Positions 37,575 through 47,027 of a stretch of 64,000 nucleotides of DNA are shown one piece after another. The stretch comes from Crystallibacter degradans (lineage in GTDB: Bacteria > Actinomycetota > Actinomycetes > Actinomycetales > Micrococcaceae): the NCBI RefSeq assembly GCF_012952295.1, contig NZ_JABBCH010000001.1:310001-374000 (forward strand), in the 5' to 3' direction. Both the position numbers and the translations under genes were made by a program. Within the stretch, counting starts at the first letter, position 1. Each line of letters opens with the position of its first letter. The notes beneath the pieces were generated by a model, which did no database searches, had not been told where the DNA came from, and saw nothing but the letters and a program-made list of their open reading frames with translations.

Positions 37575-39242
37575 TTAGTGGAAGAAGTGGCGCGCCCCGG
37601 TGAAGTACATGGTGATGCCGGCGGCGTTTGCTGCCGCCACAACTTCCTCGTCACGCACCGAGCCGCCGGGCTGGACGACGGCGCGGACGCCGGCGTCGAT
37701 CAGGATCTGCAGTCCGTCCGCGAACGGGAAGAACGCATCCGATGCAGCCACCGCACCGCGGGCCCGCTCCGGCGCACCGGCGCCTTCGACGTTGGCGGCT
37801 CCCCCGGCGGCGTCAGCACCGCCGTCGACGGCCACGCCCAAAGTGTTGGCGCGCTCCACGGCGAGCTTGCAGGAATCCAGCCGGTTGACCTGGCCCATGC
37901 CGATGCCCACCGCGGCGCCGTCGTTGGCCAGCAGGATCGCGTTGGATTTGGCGGCGCGGACGGACTTCCATGCGAAGGCCAGATCGGCCAGCGTCTGCTC
38001 ATCCGCTGCCTCGCCGGCGGCAAGCGTCCAGTTCGCGGGGCTGTCGCCGTCGGCCTCCAAAGTATCGGACACCTGGACCAGCACGCCGCCGGATACCTGG
38101 CGGATTTCGGCCGGATCGCGGCGGTAGCCGTCCGGAAGCGTGAGCAGGCGGATGTTCTTCTTGCGCGAGAGGATCTCCACGGCCTCGGGCTCGAAGTCCG
38201 GCGCGATGACCACCTCGGTGAAGATGTCCTTCACGGTGTTGGCCATGCCGGCGGTCACAGTGCGGTTGGCCGCAATCACGCCGCCGAACGCGGAAACCGG
38301 ATCGCAGGCGTGGGCCTTGGCATGGGCGTCCGCAATAGGATCGGCAGCACCGGGCGTGGCCACGGCGACGCCGCACGGGTTGGCGTGCTTGATGATCGCC
38401 ACGGCGGGTTCCGTATGGTCGAACGCGGCACGCAGGGCAGCGTCGGCATCGACAAAGTTGTTGTAGCTCATCGGCTTGCCGTGCAGTTGGTCGGCCTGGG
38501 CAATGCCCGGCGTCGCGCCCTTCTCGACATAGAGGGCAGCGCCTTGGTGCGGGTTTTCGCCGTAGCGCAGCACTTCCGAGCGCTCCAGTGCCAGGCCGGC
38601 ATACGGCGGCCACTGGTTGGACTCATCCGTATCGTCGCCGAACTGCGCGGCAGTCCAGGAGGCCACGGCGTTGTCGTACGCAGCGGTGTGGGCAAAAGCG
38701 GCAGCCGCCAGCCGACGTCGTGCGGTCAGGTCAAAGCCGCCTTCGGCTGCGGCGGTCACCACATCCGCGTACTTGGTGGGATCGACGACGACGGCGACGC
38801 TGGGGTGGTTTTTCGCGGCCGCGCGCACCATGGACGGTCCGCCGATGTCGATCTGCTCGACTACCTCGTCCTGACCCGCGCCGGACTTCACCGTGTCGAC
38901 AAACGGGTAAAGATTGACGACGACGAGGTCGAACGCCTCCACTCCGAGCTCCTTGAGCTGCTGGACGTGGTCCTCGCGGCGGCGGTCGGCCAGAATGCCG
39001 GCGTGGACCAGCGGATGCAGGGTCTTGACGCGGCCGTCCAGGCACTCCTGGAAGCCGGTGACCTCGGACACCTCTGTTACGGGGATGCCCGCCGCGGAGA
39101 TCTTCTTGGCCGTGGACCCGGTGGAAACGATACGTACGCCAGCCTGGTGGAGGCCCTGTGCCAGCTCCTCCAGTCCGGTCTTGTCGTACACCGAGATCAA
39201 GGCCCGGCGGATGGGAACACGGTCAAGCTGCTTCAAGCTCAC
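37575..39242 (-). CDS. purH: Bifunctional AICAR formyltransferase/IMP cyclohydrolase
   Basis: 555 residues from GTG 39242, preceded by TTGGAG at 7 nt; a TTG four codons upstream is a poorer start. The N-terminal MGS-like IMP cyclohydrolase domain ([17 protein letters not shown]) and the AICAR transformylase domain ([16 protein letters not shown], the KHANPCGVA motif, ending FFPFADGLQ and TGARHFFH) are complete. It uses 10-formyl-THF, the metabolite linked to the ZTP signal at glyA. In related genomes purN usually lies directly upstream; here purN is 3.96 kb away. Confidence 0.97.
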   Translation of the reverse strand: MSLKQLDRVPIRRALISVYDKTGLEELAQGLHQAGVRIVSTGSTAKKISAAGIPVTEVSEVTGFQECLDGRVKTLHPLVHAGILADRRREDHVQQLKELGVEAFDLVVVNLYPFVDTVKSGAGQDEVVEQIDIGGPSMVRAAAKNHPSVAVVVDPTKYADVVTAAAEGGFDLTARRRLAAAAFAHTAAYDNAVASWTAAQFGDDTDESNQWPPYAGLALERSEVLRYGENPHQGAALYVEKGATPGIAQADQLHGKPMSYNNFVDADAALRAAFDHTEPAVAIIKHANPCGVAVATPGAADPIADAHAKAHACDPVSAFGGVIAANRTVTAGMANTVKDIFTEVVIAPDFEPEAVEILSRKKNIRLLTLPDGYRRDPAEIRQVSGGVLVQVSDTLEADGDSPANWTLAAGEAADEQTLADLAFAWKSVRAAKSNAILLANDGAAVGIGMGQVNRLDSCKLAVERANTLGVAVDGGADAAGGAANVEGAGAPERARGAVAASDAFFPFADGLQILIDAGVRAVVQPGGSVRDEEVVAAANAAGITMYFTGARHFFH

Positions 39243-39373
39243 GCAAATCTCCAAGGATGCAAAAGTATGGGGGATGGCATCAGTTTAGTTCACGGGTGAC
39301 TTGAGCGGAGAGTGTGAAGTGGCGCCCGCCAGCCACTCCCCCGCGACAATCCCTCTGGAGACAGATATAAATA

Positions 39374-39414
39374 CGCCGAGCCCCGGCGGATGGGGAAACA
39401 TCCGGGGCTCGGCG
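39374..39414 (-). terminator. Terminator after the Ser/Pro-rich protein gene
   Basis: 13-bp perfect stem CGCCGAGCCCCGG (39374-39386) with its complement (39402-39414), 26 nt past the stop; TATTTATAT follows on the minus strand. Confidence 0.85.
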
Positions 39415-39440
39415 AGTCTGTTGAAGCGGTTCTGGCGGGT

Positions 39441-39836
39441 TTAGTCAGCGGCGGTATCTGCGCTCGGGGCGGACGCCGGGCTTGCTGAGGAGACCGGGCT
39501 GGGCGAAGAGACGGGGCTGGGCGCCGACTCCGGTGTAGCAGGAGACGGTGCCGACACCGGCGACGCCGGGGATTGTGCTGACGCCGGGGACGCGGGCGAG
39601 TCTGCCGTCTGCGCGCTGGTGGGCGAATCCGCCGTCGTAAGCGGTTGGTCCCCGACGTTCACCTGCGCGGGCGAGACTGCCCGCTCCACGATTGGCATGG
39701 TTGCCGAGACGCGGGCCTGTTCCGTGATGCTGCCGAGGTGTTGCTGACTGGGCACACTATCGGCAACCGCGGCCCCCAGGCCAAGTGCCATGACCCCGAG
39801 GGAGCCCGTTGCAATCCAGATGTTCCGCTTGTTCAT
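39441..39836 (-). CDS. Secreted Ser/Ala/Pro-rich small protein
   Basis: 131 residues. N-terminal signal-like segment (IWIATGSLGVMALGLGAAVAD). From ~residue 65 to the end it is nearly only Ser, Ala, Pro, Thr and Asp, with repeated (A/S)SP and SPAS units. It contains no Cys, no lipobox and no sorting signal. Such tails are often wall-spanning or O-glycosylated. Not a recognised family. It is the first gene of the segment between purH and purN. Confidence 0.65.
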   Translation of the reverse strand: MNKRNIWIATGSLGVMALGLGAAVADSVPSQQHLGSITEQARVSATMPIVERAVSPAQVNVGDQPLTTADSPTSAQTADSPASPASAQSPASPVSAPSPATPESAPSPVSSPSPVSSASPASAPSADTAAD

Positions 39837-40011
39837 GAGGTGTCCTTCGATGCGAGCCCGAGTGCTTTGCTAGTAACAACAGTGCGCCTGGAACGTGAGA
39901 TAAACAGGAGAACCGGATGAGAGAGTTCTCATCTTGATGTTGCCGCGCGCGCGGCGCACCTCGAGACCGGGCGCAGTAGAGTTTTTGTAGGCGTAGCAAA
40001 GGGAAGGCGTC

Positions 40012-41364
40012 ATGACCGAAACCCAGAGGATCCCCACGGGCGACCACATAGTGCAGGAACTCCCCTGGCGCTGGAGGGTACAGGGAAAAATCTTCGTCAT
40101 CGGCGGCTTGGGGTTCATGTTCGACGCGTGGGATGTCACCCTCAACGGCGTCCTGATCCCCCTGCTGTCCGACCACTGGAGCCTCGAACCGTCACAGGCA
40201 GCGTGGATTGGCACCGCCAACCTTATCGGTATGGCTATCGGAGCATTCGTCTGGGGCACCATCGCGGACCTCATCGGACGGAAGAAAGCCTTCACAGCCA
40301 CGCTGCTGGTCTTTTCCATCTTCACGGTCTTCGGCGCCTTCGCCCCGGACATAGTCTGGTTCTGCATCTTCCGCTTCATCGCAGGCTTCGGCCTTGGCGG
40401 CTGCGTTCCCGTGGACTACGCGCTTGTCGGTGAATTCACGCCACGCAAACAACGCGGCCGCGTCCTCACTGCGATGGACGGTTGGTGGCCCGTCGGCGCC
40501 GCCCTTTGCGGTTTCGTCTCCGCCGGCATCATGGCCACCTTCGCCGATTGGCGCTACACCATGTTGATCATGGTGCTTCCGGCGCTTCTTGTCTTCTGGA
40601 TCCGCCGATCCGTCCCGGAGTCTCCCCTGTTCCTGATCAGCAAAGGCCGTGGCGAAGAAGCAGCCCGAATCATCAACGATCTGGTCAGACGCACCGGCGG
40701 CACACCCACCGAATGGCGGCTGCCCGAGCCCGAGGCAGCGCCAAAGCTCTCCGTCGGCAACATCTTTGAACAGTTCCCGGCCATCTGGAAACACAACTGG
40801 AAAATAACGACGGCGGTGTGGGCCTTATTCTTCAGCATCCTGTTGGTCTATTACCTGGCTCTGACCTGGATGCCACGCATTCTGATCGAGTCCGGCTTCG
40901 CCGAAGTCCGCGCCTTCATCACCACCGCCGGCATGGCAGGCGTTGGACTGCTGGGCGTCATCGTCGCCGCGTACTTCGTGGAAAAGACGGGCCGGAAGTG
41001 GATCCTCGCGGTCACCGGACCGCTCTCTGCTCTGATCCTGGTCATTGTGGCGCTGGTGATTGAGGTGCCTGCGGCCGTGATTACCTGGCTACTGGTCTAC
41101 GGGTTCGTCGTCCAGATCGCCATCCCAGTCCTCTACGCTTACGTCTCCGAGCTCTACCCCACCGAACTGCGCGGCTCCGGCTTCGGCTGGGCCTCGACCT
41201 TCTCCCGCGTCGGCGCCGGCTTCGGACCGCTGATCTTCGTCTCCATCATGTGGCCCTACCTCGGCCTCGCCTGGTCCTTCGCCATCGCCGGCGGCCTAGT
41301 GCTGATCGCCGTGCTCTGGATGGCCCGGTTTTCCCCCGAAACCAAAGGCGCCGAACTACACTGA
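40012..41364 (+). CDS. MFS transporter (sugar-porter/SV2-like, NiaP-type)
   Basis: 450 residues, 12 predicted membrane segments. FMFDAWDVTLNGVLIP in helix 1, the loop WGTIADLIGRKKAF after helix 2, RFIAGFGLGGCVPVDYALVGEF and a second-half YVSELYPTELRGSGFG motif. The pattern fits the NiaP/SV2-like group of MFS carriers, which move organic acids or vitamins such as niacin; the substrate is not certain. GGGAAGGCGTC precedes ATG 40012. It is divergent from the Ser/Pro-rich gene. Sequence composition is similar to the core genome, unlike the genes to its right. Confidence 0.83.
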   Translation: MTETQRIPTGDHIVQELPWRWRVQGKIFVIGGLGFMFDAWDVTLNGVLIPLLSDHWSLEPSQAAWIGTANLIGMAIGAFVWGTIADLIGRKKAFTATLLVFSIFTVFGAFAPDIVWFCIFRFIAGFGLGGCVPVDYALVGEFTPRKQRGRVLTAMDGWWPVGAALCGFVSAGIMATFADWRYTMLIMVLPALLVFWIRRSVPESPLFLISKGRGEEAARIINDLVRRTGGTPTEWRLPEPEAAPKLSVGNIFEQFPAIWKHNWKITTAVWALFFSILLVYYLALTWMPRILIESGFAEVRAFITTAGMAGVGLLGVIVAAYFVEKTGRKWILAVTGPLSALILVIVALVIEVPAAVITWLLVYGFVVQIAIPVLYAYVSELYPTELRGSGFGWASTFSRVGAGFGPLIFVSIMWPYLGLAWSFAIAGGLVLIAVLWMARFSPETKGAELH

Positions 41365-41383
41365 ATGCTTCTGGGAGACGCCG

Positions 41384-42355
41384 TCAGCAGCCAGCCCCAT
41401 TCGGATTCTCAAGACAGTTGTCAGCAAAATTGTTTACGACCGATCGCCACACACTGATAGTCACCGGCTCAGCTGAAAATGCGGCGTCGCCAGGGACATC
41501 GATAACGACCCCACCGTTGACGGTGTAAGTAGCGCGGTAAGTCACTGTAAGGCCAACAGCAAAGTCTCCCGTTTCCTCAAAAATGTGACTCGTATCCGTT
41601 TTCGTGCCCCATTCGCCTTCCTGAAGAGGACCTCCAGGAAACAGGAATGGTCCGCCTCGGGCGCCATCTCCATAATTCCACTCATACTGCACTGGATGGG
41701 CTTCGAGGTGGATCTCTTGGCCATGAAGCTCGAAGTCGGCTGACTGTTCACCCGAATCCGCATAAAAATTAGTTTCAGCACCACGCAAGGTATGCGGAGC
41801 CGGCTGACCGAGTACTTCACCTGCGTTTATCGGCAGGTCACGAAACGCCTGAAGGATATCTTCAGCGATTAAGTCCATGACGTCCACAGGCTTCTCCGCA
41901 TACAGGCACGAGTATCCATCCAACCGGCGCCATTGCAGTGGTTCGACTAAAGTCGAAGCCGACTCCCAAAAAACTACTCGTCCATCGTCAGCCGCATCGC
42001 ATTCAGGGAGGCCGCCGAGACAAGCTATATCGATGTTGTCTCGCCCTTCATCCATACACGCGATCTCATAACGAAAAACCGTGTCCGGCTTTGGAAGCGC
42101 GTTCGGGCTGCTAGTCCATCCCCCTCCATCGGCGACCGGGTAATAGGAGGTAACCGTAGGTCGTCCTCCTGCCCAATCGGAGAGCATTTCGGGTGGCTTG
42201 TCTGCTGACTTCGAGAATGGCACAAACATTGGAGACGTTTTCGCACCGAATGCGGCTGAGTGGCTTAAGGCAACTACGACGACTGCTACTAACATTGTCG
42301 CGAGCAGTTGGCAGGAGATCCGTTGCCTCAATCGTTTGAAAAAGGTTCTCCTCAT
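41384..42355 (-). CDS. Secreted PKD-domain-like protein
   Basis: 323 residues from ATG 42355, 5 nt after the preceding stop. N-terminal signal sequence (LLATMLVAVVVVALSHSAAFGA). Around residues 190-290 there is a PKD-like fold with YEWNYGDG and SHIFEETGDFAVGLTVTYRA. Several Cys pairs (CMDEG, CLGGLPEC, CENPNGAGC-like) suggest disulfides outside the cell. It follows a DUF6318 lipoprotein gene; such pairs recur in Micrococcaceae. The DNA is visibly lower in G+C than its surroundings, a possible sign of transfer. The function is unknown; binding to a surface or polysaccharide is plausible. Confidence 0.72.
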   Translation of the reverse strand: MRRTFFKRLRQRISCQLLATMLVAVVVVALSHSAAFGAKTSPMFVPFSKSADKPPEMLSDWAGGRPTVTSYYPVADGGGWTSSPNALPKPDTVFRYEIACMDEGRDNIDIACLGGLPECDAADDGRVVFWESASTLVEPLQWRRLDGYSCLYAEKPVDVMDLIAEDILQAFRDLPINAGEVLGQPAPHTLRGAETNFYADSGEQSADFELHGQEIHLEAHPVQYEWNYGDGARGGPFLFPGGPLQEGEWGTKTDTSHIFEETGDFAVGLTVTYRATYTVNGGVVIDVPGDAAFSAEPVTISVWRSVVNNFADNCLENPNGAGC

Positions 42356-42360
42356 TGTCG

Positions 42361-43032
42361 CTACATATCCCCAGCGACGCCTACATCGACGGTCTGCCAC
42401 GACCCTTCTTCGTAGCGGGCGACGAGAACATCGACTTGCATGTCAGATTCTGGAGTCGTTCCGTGCAGCGTGCCGTCGGCAAGGTAATAACGAAGCTCTC
42501 CTGATACGAGTTGGATCGCAACGTGATACTCACCAGCGGAATTACTGACGAAATCAGTTCCCGTACCATCTATTTCGACCTTGCCACCGACCTGCCAGCG
42601 ACCCTCCGAATGCCATTCCTTGATATTCTTCGCGACATCACTGCAACGGACACATGATTCATTAGTAATGCCCTGCAGCCTTTCCACGTCTCCCGACTCG
42701 TAGGCGTAATTCAAAAGGTCGTACCAATACAGTGTGAAGGCCTCTAGCCCCTTCTTGGAATCCTCTTTTGCGAGTTCAGGCATTTCTGGGACGGGCACAT
42801 TCTTCGCAGGCCCCTCGGCTGAAGCAGGCTTATATTTAGGCGTGGCACTTGGGGTCGGCGCCGAAGTAGCCGTTTCAGCAGCAACAGCCGAAGTTGCGGG
42901 TGAGGCTGAATTGCCGGGCTCGCCTTCGGCGTCCCCGCCGCAGGCCGCGAGGCCGAGAGCGGCCACTGCCAGCACGGCAAACAGCGACGATCGAGCGCGC
43001 GTGAAGGTGTTGAATTTGGTCCTGCGGTTCAC
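42361..43032 (-). CDS. DUF6318-family lipoprotein
   Basis: 223 residues. Lipobox LAAC with Cys31, then a Ser/Ala/Pro/Thr linker (residues 34-75), then the DUF6318 globular domain (LEAFTLYWYDLLNYAYESGD, ITNESCVRCSDVAKNI with a CVRC pair). Anchored outside the membrane. Partner of the PKD-like gene 5 nt downstream. Low G+C and Asn/Glu-rich codon use set it apart from purN. Biochemical role unknown. Confidence 0.8.
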   Translation of the reverse strand: MNRRTKFNTFTRARSSLFAVLAVAALGLAACGGDAEGEPGNSASPATSAVAAETATSAPTPSATPKYKPASAEGPAKNVPVPEMPELAKEDSKKGLEAFTLYWYDLLNYAYESGDVERLQGITNESCVRCSDVAKNIKEWHSEGRWQVGGKVEIDGTGTDFVSNSAGEYHVAIQLVSGELRYYLADGTLHGTTPESDMQVDVLVARYEEGSWQTVDVGVAGDM

Positions 43033-43111
43033 CGAGACCCCTATGCACTGGTCGGGTTGCTAGCTGATGTGTTCGAGCAAGTGTAATCACACGTTTAACT
43101 GCGCAGGAAGG

Positions 43112-43120
43112 TTATCCACA
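43112..43120 (+). promoter_or_regulatory. Isolated DnaA-box-like sequence
   Basis: TTATCCACA, identical to the consensus DnaA box, in the 165-nt spacer between the DUF6318 gene and purN. A single box with no A+T-rich unwinding element or second box nearby does not indicate an origin. Apart from it I see nothing in this spacer. Confidence 0.3.
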
Positions 43121-43197
43121 GGAAACCGGGCTCCGAGAGCGCAATAAGTCGTGAAGGCTGCAACCGACCACACCGACGCCATCGTCGCCAAAAAAAG

Positions 43198-43767
43198 CTA
43201 GCCGGTGCGTGTACTGAGGTCCGCCAGCGTCTGCACCAGGAGCTTGCGCTCCTCCACTTTGATGCGCTCGTGCAGGACTTCCTCGGTATCCTCTTCGCGG
43301 ACGGGCACGGCGGCCTGCGCCAGGATGGGGCCGGTGTCCACGCCGGAATCGACAATGTGCACGGTGACGCCGGTGATCTTCACGCCGTGGGCCAGCGCGT
43401 CCCGGACTCCGTGGGCGCCGGGGAACGAGGGCAGGAGGGCGGGATGGGTGTTGACCATGCGGCCATCGAAGGCCTCGACGAATTCGGCATCCAGAATGCG
43501 CATGAAACCGGCGAGCAGCACAACATCGGGTGAGTAGGATGCGACGGCGGCCTGCAGTGCGCGGTTCCATTCCGGCCGGCTGCCGTAGTCGGCAGGAGCC
43601 ACCACGAACGTCTCGATGCCTGCACCCTCGGCGCGCTCGAGCCCCAGGCAGCCAGGAACGTCGGAACCCACGGCGACGATATCGGCGGCGAGCTCCCCTG
43701 TTTTCACCGCTTCGATGACTGCCTGAAGGTTGGTGCCGGAGCCGGAGACGAGTACCACGATGCGCAT
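43198..43767 (-). CDS. purN: Phosphoribosylglycinamide formyltransferase
   Basis: 189 residues. Start MRIVVLVSGSGTNLQAVIEA, active-site region NTHPALLPSFPGAHGVRDAL with the catalytic Asn-His pair, and GVTVHIVDSGVDTGPI with Asp. It transfers the formyl group of 10-formyl-THF to GAR in purine synthesis. A TAAAGT box 6 nt before ATG indicates a leaderless message. It usually precedes purH; here the two are separated by four other genes. Confidence 0.96.
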   Translation of the reverse strand: MRIVVLVSGSGTNLQAVIEAVKTGELAADIVAVGSDVPGCLGLERAEGAGIETFVVAPADYGSRPEWNRALQAAVASYSPDVVLLAGFMRILDAEFVEAFDGRMVNTHPALLPSFPGAHGVRDALAHGVKITGVTVHIVDSGVDTGPILAQAAVPVREEDTEEVLHERIKVEERKLLVQTLADLSTRTG

Positions 43768-43807
43768 GCGTCAACTTTATGCTCCCGGCTCGCCTAGGCT
43801 TAAACCC
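43768..43807. promoter_or_regulatory. Two divergent leaderless-type promoters
   Basis: Minus strand: TAAAGT (plus-strand 43774-43779), 6 nt, then the purN ATG. Plus strand: TAGGCT (43795-43800), 7 nt, then ATG 43808. The whole spacer is only 40 nt, too short for ribosome binding sites, which supports leaderless transcripts on both sides. Confidence 0.6.
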
Positions 43808-44224
43808 ATGGAACATGACACACGGCCGCGGCCCAGCGAGGAACAAACAAAAAACGCCAGTCTCTATCTGCGGGTTCTGCTGTTGCTGGTGCTGGCCACG
43901 TTCCTGGCTGCGGCTCTGCCGCTGCCGTGGAAGATTGCCGCGCTCGTCCTGGCCGTGGCCACCGTGGTGGTTTCGATCGTGGGCCTGGTGAAGTCAGTCC
44001 GGCACGGCCTGCCGGGGACGCTGCGGATCACGTTCATTTTCGGCATCATCGTCGGCGGTTTCTTCGCGCTGACCGCCCTGGCTCAAATGGTCTTCTGGCC
44101 GCTCACGGCACAGTACGAGGAGTGCACGCGGCTGGCGGTCACCCAGAGCGCGCAGGAACAGTGCACCAGTGAGTACTCGGAAAAGCTGCTCGACTACAAC
44201 AGCCTGTTCAACCCGGAGAGCTGA
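43808..44224 (+). CDS. Small membrane protein, three helices
   Basis: 138 residues from ATG 43808. Three predicted membrane segments (VLLLLVLATFLAAALPL, IAALVLAVATVVVSIVGL, FIFGIIVGGFFALTALAQ), an Asn/Glu/Arg N-terminus and a soluble C-terminal tail with two Cys (EECTRL, EQCTSEY) that could form a disulfide. It is conserved in position beside purN in related genomes as far as I recall, which is memory and not shown here. Function unknown. Start supported by the TAGGCT box 7 nt upstream. Confidence 0.75.
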   Translation: MEHDTRPRPSEEQTKNASLYLRVLLLLVLATFLAAALPLPWKIAALVLAVATVVVSIVGLVKSVRHGLPGTLRITFIFGIIVGGFFALTALAQMVFWPLTAQYEECTRLAVTQSAQEQCTSEYSEKLLDYNSLFNPES

Positions 44225-44250
44225 CAGATCCGTCGTAAGAATGGCGGGAG

Positions 44251-45585
44251 CTAGTCTTTCTTTCCGCGGCTCTCCGCCGTCGTTGTTGCTGCGCGGCGCG
44301 GTTCGCGCTCCAGCCAGGGCCCCACGGCGTAACCAATAACGACGCCGACAGCCACTTCCAGCGCTACCCAGAGTGCCGTCCACATCGGGTCCGGCCCCAG
44401 GTCCACAAAACGGCCGATGCCCAGGGAACCGCGGGACAGCCAGGCAATGAAGGCAGCGCTGGCCCCGGCGACGGCGCCGATCAGCAGGCCAAGCGCCAGG
44501 GTGGAAGCGGCGGCGGTAAACCAGCGGGTCTGGACCTTGATGGACAGCCATTCGTCAAAGTGGTTTTCACCTTCGCGCAGGAACCACCAGCCGGCCAGCA
44601 CACCGGCAACTACCGGCAGCAGCAGGGCCGCCATGCCGTAGGTCAGTTCGCCGGTGGGCAGGGCGCCGAGCAGCGGGAACGCCGGGAGCGGGCCCACCGT
44701 GGTGGCGAGCGGGCTGATGGAGCTGCCGGTGCCGACGGCGAACCCGGCGCCGGAGGACCACGCCAGCGTCCAGCCAACGAAGTTCGGCAGCAGACCCAGC
44801 TGCGCGACAGTGAGCACGATCCCGCCGACCACACCCGTGTTGAGCTCCTGGTAGATCTCGATGATGTCCGCCCAATGCAGGGCAATGTCCACGGCCAGCA
44901 GCAGCGCGGAGAGGCAGACCGCGGCGGTGACGGCCAGCAGGCCCGCCCGAATGACGGACCAGACATAGGAACCGGCCCAGCGTGAATGCTGGCTGGTCTT
45001 GGCCACCCAGGCCGCCGCGTCGACGCCGATCAGCCGTCCCCACGATCCTGCCGCACGGTAGGCCCCGATGATCAGGCCGGCTCCGGCCGGGATCACCGGT
45101 ATCAGGGCGCCGGCCACCATGGAGATTTCCACTTCATTTGTCTGCACGAGATAAGCCGTGGCACCGCCGACAAAGGCATACACCCCGAGGGCGCCGAGCA
45201 GAGCCTGCCAGAGCTGGTCGGTGTACGCGGCACGCGCCAGACGCCGCCCTGCCCGCCAGGACAGGAAGAAGGGCAGCAGGGTCAGCCCCAGCGGGACGAG
45301 GGACAGTGTTCCCCGCTCCATATCGGCGGACGTGGGACCCATGAGGATCTCCAGCTGCAGCGGCACGCCATGGATCAGTAGCCAGGCCTGTCCGCCAAGC
45401 CTGGCCAGCGAATCGAAGCTGCGGTCTTCGAACCCGTCCGCGAACCACACACCGACGAGCGGCAGCAACACGACGATCGCCGAGAGCAGCGCGCTCTGGA
45501 AAAGTTCGAAACCACCTTGCAGCCAGAGGGGCATGGGCAGTCCGCTTTGCCCGCCCGGGCGCCATTTGAGTTTCATTGTCTCCAT
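44251..45585 (-). CDS. DUF6350 (PerM-like) membrane protein
   Basis: 444 residues from ATG 45585; ATG 45576 is an alternative because GGAG lies within the first two codons. Polytopic, ~10 helices, for example ALLSAIVVLLPLVGVWFA, LSLVPLGLTLLPFFLSWRAG and LTVAQLGLLPNFVGWTLAW with the PNFVGW motif of DUF6350. Often annotated as cell division protein PerM in actinobacteria, without experimental proof known to me. Commonly next to purN-purH. Ends with a short Arg/Lys-rich tail. Convergent with the small membrane gene, spacer 26 nt. Confidence 0.85.
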   Translation of the reverse strand: METMKLKWRPGGQSGLPMPLWLQGGFELFQSALLSAIVVLLPLVGVWFADGFEDRSFDSLARLGGQAWLLIHGVPLQLEILMGPTSADMERGTLSLVPLGLTLLPFFLSWRAGRRLARAAYTDQLWQALLGALGVYAFVGGATAYLVQTNEVEISMVAGALIPVIPAGAGLIIGAYRAAGSWGRLIGVDAAAWVAKTSQHSRWAGSYVWSVIRAGLLAVTAAVCLSALLLAVDIALHWADIIEIYQELNTGVVGGIVLTVAQLGLLPNFVGWTLAWSSGAGFAVGTGSSISPLATTVGPLPAFPLLGALPTGELTYGMAALLLPVVAGVLAGWWFLREGENHFDEWLSIKVQTRWFTAAASTLALGLLIGAVAGASAAFIAWLSRGSLGIGRFVDLGPDPMWTALWVALEVAVGVVIGYAVGPWLEREPRRAATTTAESRGKKD

Positions 45586-45700
45586 GGTGCCAGTTGACGG
45601 GCCGTCGTCCGGCCAGCGACGCGGCGGAGCAGCCAAAAGCGGCGGTACTAACAGCCCGCCGCCCCTGCAGCGAGCACATTCGCCCGGCAGCCGTGCAACA

Positions 45701-46879
45701 CTACGGCTGAAGCACAACCTTAATGCAGCCGTCCTCCTTCTTCTGGAACATCTCGTACATGGCCGGCGCCTCGTCCAGGGAGACGCGGTGGGTGACCAGA
45801 TCGGACAAGGCCAACGGGTCCGTGTCGTCGTCCACCAACGGCAGCAGGTCGGTGATCCAGTGCTTGACGTTGCACTGGCCCATCCGCAGCTGGAGCTGCT
45901 TGTCGAACATCTTGAGCATCGGCATCGGATCCGCTTCCCCGCCATAGACCCCGGAGAGCGAGACGGTCCCGCCGCGACGGACGGAATCAATGGCGGCGTG
46001 CAGGGCGGCCAGCCGGTCCACCCCCGCCGTCGTCATCGCCAGCTTGGCCACGGGGTGCGGCAGGATCCCGACGGCGGCCTGGGCGGCAGCCGCCACCGGC
46101 GAACCGTGCGATTCCATCCCGACCGCGTCGACCACCGAGTCCGGCCCGCGTCCGCCGGTCATGTCGCGCAGGTCATCGGCGCAGTTCCGGGTCCAGTCCA
46201 GCGTGGCGATGCCGTGCCGCTCGGCCATCTGCCGCCGCTCCGGAATGCGTTCGACGGCGATGACGCGGTAGCCCAGGTGTTTGCCGATCCGGCTGGCCAG
46301 CTGCCCGATGGGGCCAAGCCCGAAGACGGCCAGCGTGCCGCCGCCGGGGACATTGGCGTAATCCACGGCCTGCCAGGCTGTGGGCAGGATGTCGGAAAGG
46401 AACAGGTACCGCTCGTCCGGAATGCTGTTGTTGGCCACCTTGATGGGCCCGTAGTCCGCGTGCGGCACCCGCAGGTACTCCGCCTGCCCGCCCGGGATCG
46501 AGCCGTAGAGTTCCGTGTAGCCGAACATCGCCGCACCGGATCCCTTCTCCCTGACCTGCGTGGTCTCGCACTGCGATTGCAGGCCGAGGCCGCACATGAA
46601 GCAGTTCCCGCAGGCGATGTTGAACGGAATGACCACCTTGTCGCCGGGCTTGATGTTGGTGACGGCGCTGCCGACTTCCTCCACAATGCCCATGGGCTCG
46701 TGGCCGAGGATGTCGCCCTTATTCATAAACGGGCCTAGGACCTCGTACAGGTGCAGGTCCGAGCCGCAGATGGCGGTGGAGGTGACGCGGATGATGGCAT
46801 CCGTGGGGTCCTGGATGGCCGGGTCCGGAACCTCCTCGACGGACACTTGACGTTTGCCTTGCCAGGTCAGAGCTTTCAT
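45701..46879 (-). CDS. Zinc-dependent alcohol dehydrogenase (formaldehyde-dehydrogenase-like)
   Basis: 392 residues from ATG 46879 with AGGAG 8 nt upstream. GroES-like fold with catalytic zinc ligands in AICGSDLH and GHEPMG and structural-zinc segment CGNCFMCGLGLQSQC. The Rossmann motif is VFGLGPIGQLASR. The long N-terminal half and ERIPERRQMAERHG resemble glutathione-independent formaldehyde dehydrogenases. Formaldehyde oxidation would fit a demethylating organism, but plain alcohol substrates are equally possible. Not linked to neighbours. Confidence 0.87.
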   Translation of the reverse strand: MKALTWQGKRQVSVEEVPDPAIQDPTDAIIRVTSTAICGSDLHLYEVLGPFMNKGDILGHEPMGIVEEVGSAVTNIKPGDKVVIPFNIACGNCFMCGLGLQSQCETTQVREKGSGAAMFGYTELYGSIPGGQAEYLRVPHADYGPIKVANNSIPDERYLFLSDILPTAWQAVDYANVPGGGTLAVFGLGPIGQLASRIGKHLGYRVIAVERIPERRQMAERHGIATLDWTRNCADDLRDMTGGRGPDSVVDAVGMESHGSPVAAAAQAAVGILPHPVAKLAMTTAGVDRLAALHAAIDSVRRGGTVSLSGVYGGEADPMPMLKMFDKQLQLRMGQCNVKHWITDLLPLVDDDTDPLALSDLVTHRVSLDEAPAMYEMFQKKEDGCIKVVLQP

Positions 46880-47027
46880 GTCTGGAACTCCTGTCAATGA
46901 TTCGCGTGCCGGGCCGCGATTTCTGGCGGCGGGAACCTTTTCAACGCTACGCGCCGGTCCTGGTTCGGGCTAGAGGTTGACAGGCCTCGGCGGGAAAACG
47001 CGTCAACGTACGACGGCGGCACGTACC

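Noticed and set aside
39255-39370. Possible ZTP riboswitch upstream of purH
   Set aside because: GTGGCTGGCG resembles part of the core, but the CGCCTGGGC element is absent.
43112-43120. DnaA box as part of a replication origin
   Set aside because: Only one box, no A+T-rich element, no dnaA or dnaN nearby; a 9-mer can occur by chance.
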